A DNA stretch of 37,062 bases, from positions 1-37,062 of the forward strand of contig JAIXOE010000058.1 of the NCBI GenBank assembly GCA_027486895.1, in the 5' to 3' direction. Both the position numbers and the translations under genes were made by a program. This DNA is from Sphingomonadales bacterium (GTDB lineage Bacteria > Pseudomonadota > Alphaproteobacteria > Sphingomonadales > Sphingomonadaceae). The notes under the pieces were generated by a model. It was given only the letters and a program-made list of their open reading frames with translations. It did no database searches and was not told where the DNA came from. This document shows positions 16,860 to 25,466 of this stretch, one piece after another; positions within the stretch are counted from its first letter, which is position 1; each line of letters starts with the position of its first letter.

Positions 16860-18160
16860 TGGACGTACAAACAACTGGTCAGATCATGCTGGATCGTCGC
16901 GGATTACTGGCATGGGGCGGGCGACTGGCAGGCGCTGGAACCGTTGGAGCGGTCCTACCCGGCATGGCTTGGGCCAAGGTTGCTGAAAAATATCCAACGA
17001 TTAAAGCTGAATTTGAAAGCTATGTTTCATCCGGCAAGCTTCCGGGCGTTCTGGCCACGATCGGCAGGTCGACTGCCTTACCCGACATCATTGCGGTCGG
17101 TACGCAAGGACTAGGGGAAAAAACGCCAGTTGATATCAACACATTATGGCGCGTCTATTCAATGACAAAGCCCATCACCGGCATGGCCGCGATGATCCTG
17201 GTTGGCGAAGGCAAGATGAAGCTCGACCAGCCAATTTCAGAATTTCTGCCTGAATTCGCAAATATGATGGTGCTTACCGATCCTGAAAAAAGTATGGATG
17301 CGGTGCCGGCAAAGACCCAGATTACGGTTCGCCACTTGCTGACGCATACCGCTGGCCTTGGATATTCTATCATAACCAAGGGGCCATTGCTTCAGGCCTA
17401 TCTGGATAACGGCATTACCCCGGGTATCGTGAGTCGTTTCCCTATACCCGGTCAGCCAACGAGCACGCCAACCCCCGGCATTAAGACATTTTCCGAACGG
17501 CTTGCTAAATTGCCGTTAATTGCCGAGCCCGGCACCAAATGGAGCTATTCGATCTCGCTCGACTTGTTGGGCCGCGTAATTGAAGTCGCCAGCGGTATGG
17601 ATTTTGAGGCCTTCCTCAAGACGCGCATTTTCGAGCCACTGAAAATGAACAGCAGCTATTTCCAAGTGCCAAAGTCGGAAACGCCGCGGCTGGTCTCGAA
17701 CTACGCGCCCGTCAACGGCGTCCTGTTCCCTATCGATCCTGCCGCGACGAGCATTTATCTCGACAAGCCTGCTTTTGCCTTCGGTGGTGCAGGCATGGTC
17801 TGTTCGGCCGGCGATTATGACCGGTTCCTCAATATGCTTGCGAACTACGGCGAGTTGGACGGTGTGCGGATCATGTCGTCCGAAACCGCTGCGCTTGCGA
17901 TGTCCGATTTGTTGCCGCGTGCCGTTTCAACCGACGGCACTTTTGCGGACGGCGCAGGCTTTGGCGCGGGCGGACGCGTTGGCAAGGGCGTGAATGAAGG
18001 TGTGTATGGCTGGGGAGGGGCAGCAGGGACGGTCGCGTTCGTCGATCCAAAGCGCAAGTTGCGCGCCGTTTGCATGGCGCAATATATGCCAAGCAATGCT
18101 TATCCGTTCCACGAGAATTTCGCAAAATGGGTCCTGAAGGACCTTGGCCTGCCAGCCTGA
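16859..18160 (+). CDS. Serine hydrolase, class C beta-lactamase/esterase family
   Basis: 433 residues. The N terminus (LDRRGLLAWGGRLAGAG, then PGMAWA) is a twin-arginine-type signal peptide, so the protein is probably exported folded. The catalytic SxxK is Ser101-Met-Thr-Lys104 in YSMTKP, and the second motif is Tyr230-Ser-Ile in KWSYSISLD. The third is probably GWGGAAGT in place of the usual H/K-T/S-G. This set is shared by class C beta-lactamases, DD-peptidases and EstB-type esterases. The non-standard third motif and the lack of a neighbouring AmpR make an esterase or peptidase more likely than an antibiotic resistance enzyme. It is coupled to mutY by a 1-bp overlap. An internal ATG at residue 10 could also start the protein. 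Confidence 0.88.
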   Translation: MDVQTTGQIMLDRRGLLAWGGRLAGAGTVGAVLPGMAWAKVAEKYPTIKAEFESYVSSGKLPGVLATIGRSTALPDIIAVGTQGLGEKTPVDINTLWRVYSMTKPITGMAAMILVGEGKMKLDQPISEFLPEFANMMVLTDPEKSMDAVPAKTQITVRHLLTHTAGLGYSIITKGPLLQAYLDNGITPGIVSRFPIPGQPTSTPTPGIKTFSERLAKLPLIAEPGTKWSYSISLDLLGRVIEVASGMDFEAFLKTRIFEPLKMNSSYFQVPKSETPRLVSNYAPVNGVLFPIDPAATSIYLDKPAFAFGGAGMVCSAGDYDRFLNMLANYGELDGVRIMSSETAALAMSDLLPRAVSTDGTFADGAGFGAGGRVGKGVNEGVYGWGGAAGTVAFVDPKRKLRAVCMAQYMPSNAYPFHENFAKWVLKDLGLPA

Positions 18161-18164
18161 TCTT

Positions 18165-19034
18165 ATGATGTCGCCAGGATTTACGGGCTCACCGCTCGAT
18201 CGCGCCGACCGCGTACGCAACGATGCGGAAGCCTATGGCGTTCTGCTCGCTGACTGGCGTGCGCGGGTTTTGGGCCTCGATGGCCTCGATCCCCGCGTTA
18301 GCGACGCAGGCGGCTTGCATTGGCATTCGATGGCCGATCTGGATGGTTCGGAAGAACTCATCTTACTTGGCCTCTCCGACGGAAAACCGCATTTTGTCGC
18401 CGTCGTCGAGGCTAGCGGAGATGCGTTTCGTTCGCCCGCTATCTGGCGTGCATTGTCCATGCTGCCTGCCGAAGATGCTGCAATTTACGGAACGGCGCGC
18501 AGCCTAATTGAATGGCACAACAACCATCGCTTTTGTGGACGCTGTGGAGACGCTACGGTTCTGTTTCGCGCAGGATGGGGCCGCAAATGCGGCAATTGTG
18601 CCAAGGAGCATTTTCCGCGCACTGACCCTGTGGTCATCATGCTTGCCGAATATGAAGGCAAAGCGCTCGTGGGCCGCCAGTCGCGCTTTCCATCCGGAAA
18701 CTACTCGGCCCTAGCTGGCTTTTTGGAGCCCGGCGAAAGCATGGAGGAAGCGGTCCGCCGCGAAATTCATGAAGAAGCCGGTGTCACCTGCGGCGCCGTG
18801 CGCTATGTCACGAGCCAGCCATGGCCATTTGGTGGGTCGCAACTGATGATGGCGTGTATCGCCGACGCTGAAGGTGACGCGCTGGTCCTCGACACCACCG
18901 AAATAGAAGACGCGATGTGGGTGACGAAAGAGGAAGCGCGTGCGGCGCTGGAAGGTGCTTCAGACCGCCGTTTCAACGCGCCGCCGCCTTTTGCGATTGC
19001 GCATAGCCTTTTGAAATATTGGGTTTCGCAATGA
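18165..19034 (+). CDS. nudC: NAD(H) pyrophosphatase / RNA decapping hydrolase NudC
   Basis: 289 residues. The N-terminal domain is followed by a zinc ribbon, Cys124-x2-Cys127 (FCGRCGD) and Cys142-x2-Cys145 (KCGNCAKEHFPR). The Nudix box runs from GFLEPGESMEEAV through REIHEEAG (about 185-206). The NudC-specific array SQPWPFGGS follows at 217-225. NudC cleaves the pyrophosphate of NADH and removes NAD caps from RNA 5' ends. I chose ATG 18165, 4 bp after the previous stop; a TTG at 18144 inside the upstream gene extends the frame by seven codons but is less likely. Its stop overlaps the start of the FrnE-like gene (ATGA). Confidence 0.94.
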   Translation: MMSPGFTGSPLDRADRVRNDAEAYGVLLADWRARVLGLDGLDPRVSDAGGLHWHSMADLDGSEELILLGLSDGKPHFVAVVEASGDAFRSPAIWRALSMLPAEDAAIYGTARSLIEWHNNHRFCGRCGDATVLFRAGWGRKCGNCAKEHFPRTDPVVIMLAEYEGKALVGRQSRFPSGNYSALAGFLEPGESMEEAVRREIHEEAGVTCGAVRYVTSQPWPFGGSQLMMACIADAEGDALVLDTTEIEDAMWVTKEEARAALEGASDRRFNAPPPFAIAHSLLKYWVSQ

Positions 19035-19705
19035 CCGGAGCCGCCGTTCCACTGCGCATTGATATTGTGTCGGACGTCGTCTGCCCATGGTGCATCATCG
19101 GTTTAAAGCAGGTTGAGAAGGCGCTGACATTGGTAGGCCGCGACCTTGCGGTCGAAACCCACTGGCACCCGTTTCAACTGAACCCGAATATGCCCCCTGA
19201 GGGAGAAGACACCGCCGAGCATATTGCCCGCAAATATGGCAGCACGCCCGAACAAAGCCGCGCCAACCGGCAACGGCTGAGCGATATTGGCGATAGCTTG
19301 GGGTTTGCCTTCAACTATGGCGAGGGTATGCGCATCTACAACACGTTCAATGCGCATAAGCTGCTGACGATTTTTGGAAGCGAACGCGGGTGGCAAGCGC
19401 AAACCGCGTTGAAAATGGCGCTGTTTAAAGCCTATTTTCAGGACCGTCGCGACGTAAGTAACGTCGAAGTGCTGTGCGATATTGCCGAGGCGCAAGGAAT
19501 GGACCGCGCAGTGGCGGCAGCGTGGATTGCGGATGCCGCCCTGACCGAAAGCGTCCGTGCAGAAATGACGCATTGGATCGACCAGAATATCACTGGCGTG
19601 CCTGCGATCATCTTTGACCAAAAATTCATGGTTCCCGGCGCACAAAGCGCCGAGACCTTTGCCGACGTCATTTCAAAGGTGCTTGCGAAACGCGAAGCGG
19701 CTTAA
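19031..19705 (+). CDS. DsbA family oxidoreductase, FrnE-like
   Basis: 224 residues without a signal peptide. A thioredoxin-fold start (LRIDIVSDVVCPWC) carries Cys18-Pro-Trp-Cys21, and a helical insertion follows. NITGVPAIIFDQKF provides the cis-Pro loop near the C terminus. This is the cytoplasmic FrnE/HCCA-isomerase-like branch of the DsbA family (2-hydroxychromene-2-carboxylate isomerase fold), in which some members act in oxidative stress tolerance. The ATG overlaps the nudC stop by 4 bp, so it is the last gene of the mutY-hydrolase-nudC run. The 3' end overlaps the convergent DUF1489 gene by 4 bp. The exact substrate is unknown. Confidence 0.88.
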   Translation: MTGAAVPLRIDIVSDVVCPWCIIGLKQVEKALTLVGRDLAVETHWHPFQLNPNMPPEGEDTAEHIARKYGSTPEQSRANRQRLSDIGDSLGFAFNYGEGMRIYNTFNAHKLLTIFGSERGWQAQTALKMALFKAYFQDRRDVSNVEVLCDIAEAQGMDRAVAAAWIADAALTESVRAEMTHWIDQNITGVPAIIFDQKFMVPGAQSAETFADVISKVLAKREAA

Positions 19706-20106
19706 ACTAGCCCCATTTTCATCAGTTCGTTGAGCATCTTCGGCGACATTTCGTCACGACCATCGGTTTCGACTGCATCTAGATCGGGAGGCGTGTTCGC
19801 TTCCTCAAGATAGCGCCAACCCTGATGCGCGCGTTTGGGTGTGGAACGCACGGCAATCAGGCGGGGTTGAAGCCGAATCCAATGTCGTCCTGCGCCGTTC
19901 TCCATAAAACCCAAAATCGGGCTTCGGCCGATGATGGTATGCGTGTGAATCCAGAACAGCGAGCCACCCGCCATTTCGTCAATGCGCTTGGGTAAATAGC
20001 GCGTGGTCAGGCGAACTTCGCCATCCTGCGCATAGGCCGCGAGGCGCTCGCGCAAGTGCTTCGGGCTTTCCGCGCCAAACGCGATTTTGGTCATATTGAG
20101 TGGCAT
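19702..20106 (-). CDS. DUF1489 family protein, function unknown
   Basis: 134 residues, matching DUF1489, a small alphaproteobacterial family with no known activity. Visible blocks are TTRYLPKRIDEM, GGSLFWIHTHTIIGRSPIL, and HWIRLQPRLIAV followed by HQGWRYL. It has no signal peptide, membrane segment or cysteines. It begins 24 bp after the mgtE stop on the same strand, so it may be co-transcribed with the magnesium transporter. That is the only functional hint. Confidence 0.8.
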   Translation of the reverse strand: MPLNMTKIAFGAESPKHLRERLAAYAQDGEVRLTTRYLPKRIDEMAGGSLFWIHTHTIIGRSPILGFMENGAGRHWIRLQPRLIAVRSTPKRAHQGWRYLEEANTPPDLDAVETDGRDEMSPKMLNELMKMGLV

Positions 20107-20130
20107 GGGCGCTATTTGGGAACTGCGAAG

Positions 20131-21540
20131 CTAACCGGCAAGGCCGCTGAATACAGCAAGACCCAAGAAAATAAGGAAACCCATCGAATCCGTAATCATC
20201 GTCACGAATATCGAGCTTGATACGGCAGGGTCTTGATCAAGGCGATCAAGCAGCACGGGTATGGCAACACCGGATAGACCAGCCAGCGCGATATTGCACA
20301 ATATTGCCACCGCGATGACGCCGCCCAACAGCCAGTTTCCAAAGATGAGGCCCGCTCCAATTCCAGCGATGACCGCAATCGTTGCGCCGATGAGCAAGGC
20401 AACGCGGATTTCGCGCACGATAGAGCGCACCGTGTTCGACTGAGTGAGCTGATTGGTCGCTAGTGCGCGCACCGTGACCGCAAGTGTCTGTGTGCCGGCA
20501 TTACCGCCAATCGAAGCAACAATCGGCATCAGAACCGCCAATGCGACCATGGTCTCAATTGCTGCACCAAATTGCGCGATGATGAAACTGGCAACCATCG
20601 CCGTGCCAAGATTGGCAATCAGCCAGCGCACGCGCGCTTTGTAACTGTCGGAAATAGGCTCGTTGATGTCACCTTCACCGGCACCAGACAGCCGCAAGAT
20701 ATCCTCGTCAGCTTCTTCCTGAATGATGTGCACGATGTCATCCGCCGTGATTACGCCGACCAGCCGTCCAGCACCGTCGACAACAGCAGCCGAAATGAGC
20801 GCGTATTTCTGGAACCGAAGCGCGACCTCTTCCTGATCCATGTCCACGGGAATCAGCGTTTGTTCGTGCTTCATGATGTCGCTGACCGCCACCTTGCGCT
20901 CGCTGCGCATGATCCAACTGAGCTTGCACGTTCCAACAGGCTTATGCTGCGGGTCGACAACAAATACTTCCCAGAACTCTGTGGTCAGGTCCTGATGATC
21001 GCGCAGATAGTCGATGAGCTGACCCACGGTCATATGCTCGGGCACGGCCACAAGCTCGCGCTGCATGATACGGCCAGCGGATTCTTCGGGGTAGGACAGC
21101 GCGTCTTCGATAACCGCGCGGTCTTCGGGGTCCAACTCGGCAAGAACAGCCTGTTGGTCCTCTTTCTCCATGTCTTCGATGATGGCGACCGCGTCATCGG
21201 TGTCTAACTGCCCGGCCAATCCCGCAACTTGCGCTGCAGGCAATGCGTCGATGATATCCTCGCGGACATAGTCATTGACCTCGGCCAGCACTTCGGCGCT
21301 CATCAGTTCGCCCATGCTTATTGCAAGGTCGCCGCGGCGTTCAGACGGTGTTAGCTCAAGAAGGTCGGCAATATCGGCTTCGTGCAGCGGTTCGACAAGC
21401 CGGTAGACTTCTTGGCTGTCTCCGGCTTCCATGGCGTCCAGAACGCGGTCGACATAGTCGCGGGTCAGGCGGTTGTCTTCGTCCAGCGTTTCCACGATTT
21501 CATTATCAGTGACAAAAGGGTCGGCGATGTCGCTTGTCAT
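20131..21540 (-). CDS. mgtE: Magnesium transporter MgtE
   Basis: 469 residues. The N-terminal cytoplasmic domain (about 1-130, with LHEADIADLLELTPSERR) and a CBS-domain pair (about 135-255) are followed by about five transmembrane helices (from about residue 285 to the end). The helix block contains PIVASIGGNAGTQTLAVTVRA, the conserved pore region. MgtE is a Mg2+-gated channel; Mg2+ bound between the N-domain and CBS domains closes it. I chose ATG 21540 because GGGAGG precedes it and the 36 upstream codons are unlike the family. No magnesium riboswitch is evident in the roughly 150-bp leader. DUF1489 follows after 24 bp. Confidence 0.94.
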   Translation of the reverse strand: MTSDIADPFVTDNEIVETLDEDNRLTRDYVDRVLDAMEAGDSQEVYRLVEPLHEADIADLLELTPSERRGDLAISMGELMSAEVLAEVNDYVREDIIDALPAAQVAGLAGQLDTDDAVAIIEDMEKEDQQAVLAELDPEDRAVIEDALSYPEESAGRIMQRELVAVPEHMTVGQLIDYLRDHQDLTTEFWEVFVVDPQHKPVGTCKLSWIMRSERKVAVSDIMKHEQTLIPVDMDQEEVALRFQKYALISAAVVDGAGRLVGVITADDIVHIIQEEADEDILRLSGAGEGDINEPISDSYKARVRWLIANLGTAMVASFIIAQFGAAIETMVALAVLMPIVASIGGNAGTQTLAVTVRALATNQLTQSNTVRSIVREIRVALLIGATIAVIAGIGAGLIFGNWLLGGVIAVAILCNIALAGLSGVAIPVLLDRLDQDPAVSSSIFVTMITDSMGFLIFLGLAVFSGLAG

Positions 21541-21695
21541 GTGCGGGCCTCCCATTCTCGAATTTCGCCGTGGACGTTGTAAGTGCGCCCCTCCTAAGCA
21601 GGCAGCATGAAATTGCAATGATTTTGGCTTTGCACGAGCGCAATGCATCCCCTAGGGCAACCGTCAAACTTTCCCCAGCCTAAAGGACTATAGAT

Positions 21696-22145
21696 ATGGC
21701 CGATGAAACGCTTACACTTTCCCTCGACAGCGGCGACGTTGTTATCAAGTTGCGCCCTGATCTGGCGCCAAACCATGTTGCCCGTATTAAAGAACTTGCA
21801 GGCGAGGGCTTTTACGACGGTGTGAAGTTCCACCGCGTGATTCCCGGATTCATGGCGCAGGGCGGTTGCCCGAATGGCACTGGCATGGGCGGTTCGTCCA
21901 AGCCAAATTTGGCGCAGGAATTCAACGCTGAACCGCATGTTCGCGGTGTATGCTCGATGGCGCGTACCAATGATCCGAACACAGCAAACAGCCAGTTCTT
22001 CATCTGCTTTGACGACGCAACCTTCTTGGACCGTCAGTACACCGTTTGGGGTCAGGTAACCAGCGGCATGGAGCATATCGATGCACTGCCAAAGGGCGAG
22101 CCACCTGCGAACCCAGGCGTCATCCGCAAGGCAACTGTAGCCTGA
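21696..22145 (+). CDS. Peptidyl-prolyl cis-trans isomerase, cyclophilin type
   Basis: 149 residues, a minimal cytoplasmic cyclophilin without a signal peptide. The core motifs are YDGVKFHRVIPGFMAQGG (catalytic Arg in FHRV, Phe/Met/Gln of FMAQ), SMARTNDPNTANSQFFI and FLDRQYTVWGQV. It speeds isomerisation of peptide bonds before proline during folding. AAAGGA lies about 8 bp before ATG 21696. It is monocistronic: the gene is divergent from mgtE and ends just before a strong hairpin at 22155-22184. E. coli PpiB is the closest well-known equivalent in size and location. Confidence 0.93.
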   Translation: MADETLTLSLDSGDVVIKLRPDLAPNHVARIKELAGEGFYDGVKFHRVIPGFMAQGGCPNGTGMGGSSKPNLAQEFNAEPHVRGVCSMARTNDPNTANSQFFICFDDATFLDRQYTVWGQVTSGMEHIDALPKGEPPANPGVIRKATVA

Positions 22146-22154
22146 AATTAAAAA

Positions 22155-22184
22155 CGCGCGGGAAGCCTGATGGCCGCCCGCGCG
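22155..22184. terminator. Bidirectional hairpin terminator
   Basis: CGCGCGGG (22155-22162) pairs with CCCGCGCG (22177-22184). An inner GCC/GGC stem closes a TGAT loop after a 2x2 internal mismatch. It lies between the convergent cyclophilin and EF-hand genes. A T-run follows on the minus strand (TTTTTAATTT) and a shorter one on the plus strand (CTTTGT), so it probably ends both transcripts, better for the minus strand. Confidence 0.7.
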
Positions 22185-22209
22185 CTTTGTCCTAAGAATT
22201 TAGGATGAA

Positions 22210-22506
22210 TTATTCGCCTTCGGATTCGCCTTGAGCAGGCTCAGGCGGACGCATCGCTTCCATAGCGGTTTTCAATTCGACCATCGAAATCTTGTCGTCC
22301 TTATCGGTATCGATATTGCCGAAATACTGGACCAATGGGCCCTGTGCTTCGTCCTTAGCGATGAAGCCGTCCTTGTTCGCGTCCAGAAACGCAAAAATCT
22401 GTTCAGGCTGTGGCATGCCACCGCCGGGAGCGGGTGGCGGGGCGTCTTGCGCCATAACGGCCGGTGACATGATGAATGCCGCCAAGACGACTAATGATTT
22501 TTGCAT
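22210..22506 (-). CDS. Small exported EF-hand protein
   Basis: 98 residues. A Sec signal peptide (MQKSLVVLAAFIMSPAVMA) leads to a short Pro/Gly linker. Two EF-hand loops follow: DANKDGFIAKDE and DTDKDDKISMVE. Both have acidic residues at positions 1, 5 and 12, with Asn or Asp at position 3, so both should bind calcium; the second has Asp instead of Gly at position 6. The tail is acidic (PAQGESEGE). It is probably a periplasmic calcium-binding protein of unknown role. It lies 34 bp after the phzF stop, with its own AAGGA-type ribosome site, and ends at the hairpin terminator. Confidence 0.85.
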   Translation of the reverse strand: MQKSLVVLAAFIMSPAVMAQDAPPPAPGGGMPQPEQIFAFLDANKDGFIAKDEAQGPLVQYFGNIDTDKDDKISMVELKTAMEAMRPPEPAQGESEGE

Positions 22507-22540
22507 GGATATTCCTTCGCTTGATGAAACTGCTCTTTGG

Positions 22541-23338
22541 TCAGCCTAAGCTGAACACACCCTTTACTACCGTAAAACAATGGCCTGACAACCACACACG
22601 TTCGCCATCAAGACGGCAGCCCAGATAGCCACCACGCGCCGATGCCTGATAGGCGGTGAATTTGTCGTGGCCCAACTCGGCGGCCCAATAGGGGGTCAGC
22701 ACGGCATGGGCACTGCCTGTCACGCTGTCTTCGTCAACGCCTGCACCCGGCACAAACACGCGGCTGACAATATCGGTATCACTCCCGCGCGCAGTGGCGG
22801 TGAAGCTATCATCGCCAAGCGTGGCAAGCGTCTTCATGTCGGGCTTCAGCGCCAAAATCTCGGCGGCTGTTGCATAGACGAACATATTGTAGCTGTCGGG
22901 GTTGCTGCGCATCGACAGTGGATTGCCGCCCATGGCCTGCATCATTTCGGGGTTATTGACGGGCTCTGTCTGTATGGCTGGCAAGGCCACGGCATAACCA
23001 TCACCCTCACGCCGTACTTCCAATATACCAGCCTTGCGCGTCCGGAACGTCACACGGTCAAGCGCGAGGTTTTCGCTCAGGATGACATGCCCGCTTGCGA
23101 GTGTAGCGTGCCCGCAAAGGCGGATTTCAACTTCAGGTGTGAACCAGCGCAATTCATAATCGGCGGCACCGGTTTCGTCGGGCACGTAGAATGCCGTTTC
23201 GGCAAAGTTGTTCTCCTCGCCTATCGCTTGAAGAACGGCGTCGTCTAGCCACTGCGTGAGCGGCATCACCGCAGCCTGATTGCCCGTGAACGGCCGTTCA
23301 GCAAAGGCGTCGACGTGATAATAGGGCAAATCAGTCAT
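22541..23338 (-). CDS. PhzF family epimerase/isomerase
   Basis: 265 residues in the diaminopimelate-epimerase fold of PhzF proteins. The N-terminal signature is DAFAERPFTGNQAAV, the likely catalytic Glu is in NNFAETAFYV, and LCGHATLASGHV and GSAHAVLTPYW follow in the two half-domains. True PhzF works in phenazine synthesis, but no other phenazine genes are here, and most family members have unknown substrates. ATG 23338 overlaps the end of the CDF gene by 8 bp; a longer frame running upstream inside that gene is not credible. The pdxH-CDF-phzF order looks like one operon without an obvious common pathway. Confidence 0.88.
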   Translation of the reverse strand: MTDLPYYHVDAFAERPFTGNQAAVMPLTQWLDDAVLQAIGEENNFAETAFYVPDETGAADYELRWFTPEVEIRLCGHATLASGHVILSENLALDRVTFRTRKAGILEVRREGDGYAVALPAIQTEPVNNPEMMQAMGGNPLSMRSNPDSYNMFVYATAAEILALKPDMKTLATLGDDSFTATARGSDTDIVSRVFVPGAGVDEDSVTGSAHAVLTPYWAAELGHDKFTAYQASARGGYLGCRLDGERVWLSGHCFTVVKGVFSLG

Positions 23339-24284
23339 GCTTATGCTCGTGATGTTCGATGGTTTCGGAAGGGATATAGCCCATTTCGTCTTTGTGGCCT
23401 TCGGGATCGGGGTGGATAAGCACTTCGACGCCGGGAAATTCATCCATCAAAGCTTGTTCGACTTCGTCCATGATATGGTGCGCCGCCGCAACCGTCATGT
23501 CGGGGTCGACCCAGACGTGAAACTGGCAAAAGTCGTGCGCGCCGCTTGAACGCGTACGCATATCGTGGATGCCCCGCAGTTCGGGATGGCGCATGGCCAC
23601 ATCGATAAAGCGCTGGCGCTTTTCCTGCGGCCATTCGCGATCGAGCAGTTGGTCGAGCGCTAGACGCGTCGCCTTGTAAGCGCCCCACAGCAGCCACGCT
23701 GCGATGGCGATGCCGAACAATGGATCAGCGCCCCGCACGCCAATCATTGTATCCAGAACGATTGCGACAATAACGGCAATGTTGAGCAATAGGTCGCTCT
23801 GGTAATGCACATGATCCGCTTGAATCGCGACGGAGCCGGTTTTGCGGACAACATGGCGCTGATATGCGAGCAGGCCCAACGTCGCCACAATAGCTATAAG
23901 TGAAACCCCGATGCCATATTCTGGATGTGACGTCGGTTCTTGCTCGCCCAATCGGACAATCGCGCGCCATGCGATCAGGATGGCTGACACAATCACGAGC
24001 ACAACCTGCACCAATGCAGATAGCGCTTCGGCCTTGCCATGGCCGAAACGGTGGTCGTCATCGGCCGGCATAGCCGCATAACGGACGCTAAAGAGCGTTA
24101 GCAATGAGGCAAGAACGTCGAAGCCAGTGTCCGCTAACGACCCAAGCAGCGCAACTGACCCCGTCTCCGCCGCCGCAAACACCTTAAGCGCGAGCAGGAA
24201 CAGCGCCATCGAGACGCTTGCGATGGCCGCACGTTTGGTGAGTTCACCATGCGCGTGGTGATGGTGGCTATGCCCAACGCTCAT
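23331..24284 (-). CDS. Cation diffusion facilitator (divalent metal efflux), FieF-like
   Basis: 317 residues. A His-rich N terminus (HSHHHHAHGE) leads into about six transmembrane helices (about residues 17-215). Metal-site motifs are SLADTGFDVLAS in helix 2 and ADHVHYQSD in helix 5 (His-x3-Asp); HRFGHGKAEAL follows helix 3. The cytoplasmic C-terminal domain (about 220-317) has HDFCQFHVWVDPDM and ends in another His cluster (HHEHKHD). It exports zinc, iron or a similar divalent metal in exchange for protons. I chose ATG 24284, which lies 10 bp after the pdxH stop; the open frame upstream overlaps pdxH and is non-homologous. Metal specificity is not decided. Confidence 0.92.
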   Translation of the reverse strand: MSVGHSHHHHAHGELTKRAAIASVSMALFLLALKVFAAAETGSVALLGSLADTGFDVLASLLTLFSVRYAAMPADDDHRFGHGKAEALSALVQVVLVIVSAILIAWRAIVRLGEQEPTSHPEYGIGVSLIAIVATLGLLAYQRHVVRKTGSVAIQADHVHYQSDLLLNIAVIVAIVLDTMIGVRGADPLFGIAIAAWLLWGAYKATRLALDQLLDREWPQEKRQRFIDVAMRHPELRGIHDMRTRSSGAHDFCQFHVWVDPDMTVAAAHHIMDEVEQALMDEFPGVEVLIHPDPEGHKDEMGYIPSETIEHHEHKHD

Positions 24285-24294
24285 GCGCGGCGCT

Positions 24295-24891
24295 TCATGG
24301 GTACAACATGCCGGTCGCCCAGCCATTGCCGTCACGTTCATATACCCAGCGTTCGTGCAGGCGGAATTCGCGGTCCTGCCAAAATTCGATGCGGTTCGGG
24401 CTGACCAACCAACCCGACCAATGCTGCGGACGCGGAACCTCTTGCCCTTCAAAGCGTGCTTCTTCCTCGGCAAAACGCGCTTCAAATGTCGCACGGTCTG
24501 CCAACGGACGCGACTGGTCCGATGCCCATGCACCCAGTTGCGAATTGCGCGAGCGTGTGGCGAAATAGGCGTCGGCCGTGGCGTCGCCTACTGGATTCGC
24601 TTCGCCCTCAATCCGGATCTGCCGCCGCAGTGATTTCCAGTGAAACAGTAACGCAACATGTGCGTTCTCGGACAATTGCATCGCCTTACGGCTCTCGAAA
24701 TTCGTATAGAAAATGAAGCCGCCATGATCGCCAAGGTCGCGTCCATGGCCTTTCAGGAGCACCATGCGGACTGAAGGCTGTCCGTCAGCGCCCGTGGTCG
24801 CCACAGCCATCGCGTTAGAGTCGTTGATTTCGGTGGTTCGCGCTTCGTCAAACCATTCATCGAACAAGCTAAAAGGATCAGGTCTTTCCAT
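24295..24891 (-). CDS. pdxH: Pyridoxamine 5'-phosphate oxidase
   Basis: 198 residues. FMN- and substrate-binding blocks are [44 protein letters not shown] and the C-terminal [16 protein letters not shown] with [12 protein letters not shown]. The enzyme oxidises pyridoxamine or pyridoxine 5'-phosphate to pyridoxal 5'-phosphate. The start is ATG 24891 (MERPDPF); an in-frame TTG two codons upstream is also possible, and neither has a strong ribosome site. It is the first gene of a leftward run with the CDF transporter and PhzF. Confidence 0.95.
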   Translation of the reverse strand: MERPDPFSLFDEWFDEARTTEINDSNAMAVATTGADGQPSVRMVLLKGHGRDLGDHGGFIFYTNFESRKAMQLSENAHVALLFHWKSLRRQIRIEGEANPVGDATADAYFATRSRNSQLGAWASDQSRPLADRATFEARFAEEEARFEGQEVPRPQHWSGWLVSPNRIEFWQDREFRLHERWVYERDGNGWATGMLYP

Positions 24892-24942
24892 AGCCAACCG
24901 ATAGGCTAGACTGATGCGGGTTGAAAGGGGCTAGAAAACAAA

Positions 24943-25410
24943 ATGAACTGGGAAATGATATTCGGGATTGCAAACGCTTGGGCGCTGCTCGCTTGGGCGG
25001 TGTTGGCGCTCACTCCAAAGCGCGAAGTGGTCGTGCCTTATGTGTTTTTCGCGGGGTCTGTTTTGTTGGCGTGTCTTTACGCGGGCCTTATCATCCCGTT
25101 GATGGCCGGGTGGATTTCGGACGGAGGGCCGGCAGGTCGCCCACCTGCCGACTTCATAACCTTAGCGGGGGTCATGGCGTTATTTGACTCGCCGGGCGGC
25201 GCAACGATCGGCTGGATCCATTATCTGGCATTCGATTTGTTCGTTGGCACCTGGATTGCCCGAAATGCAGATCGGCACAAGATTTCGCGCTGGCTTCAGC
25301 TCCCCATCCTGTTCTTTACGTTGATGGCAGGGCCCATTGGCCTGCTGCTTTATCTTCTGCTACGCCAGATTAGCGGCAAAAAACTGGATAACGCCCTGCT
25401 TCCGAGTTGA
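24943..25410 (+). CDS. ABA4-like membrane protein (DUF4281)
   Basis: 155 residues with about four transmembrane helices. The conserved core GWIHYLAFDLFVGTWIARNA and GPIGLLLYLLLR match the ABA4-like family, named after the plant ABA DEFICIENT 4 protein needed for neoxanthin synthesis. Bacterial members are uncharacterised. Sphingomonads make carotenoids, so a carotenoid-linked role is possible, but no carotenoid gene is nearby. The start follows GAAAGGGG at a rather long distance. It is divergent from pdxH and separated by 56 bp from the DnaJ-type gene that follows on the same strand. Confidence 0.78.
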   Translation: MNWEMIFGIANAWALLAWAVLALTPKREVVVPYVFFAGSVLLACLYAGLIIPLMAGWISDGGPAGRPPADFITLAGVMALFDSPGGATIGWIHYLAFDLFVGTWIARNADRHKISRWLQLPILFFTLMAGPIGLLLYLLLRQISGKKLDNALLPS

Positions 25411-25466
25411 CTCACGCCGCTGTAATACCAATGTAAGACGGATAAGCAGGGTAAACAGGGACAAGA

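Noticed and set aside
16859-18160. Antibiotic-resistance beta-lactamase
   Set aside because: The third active-site motif is atypical and there is no AmpR-like regulator; an esterase or peptidase is more likely.
22541-23338. Phenazine biosynthesis locus
   Set aside because: Only a PhzF-family gene is present; most such proteins are unrelated to phenazines.
24285-24533. 83-residue N-terminal extension of the CDF transporter
   Set aside because: It lies inside pdxH and is non-homologous; the His-rich start at 24284 is typical of the family.
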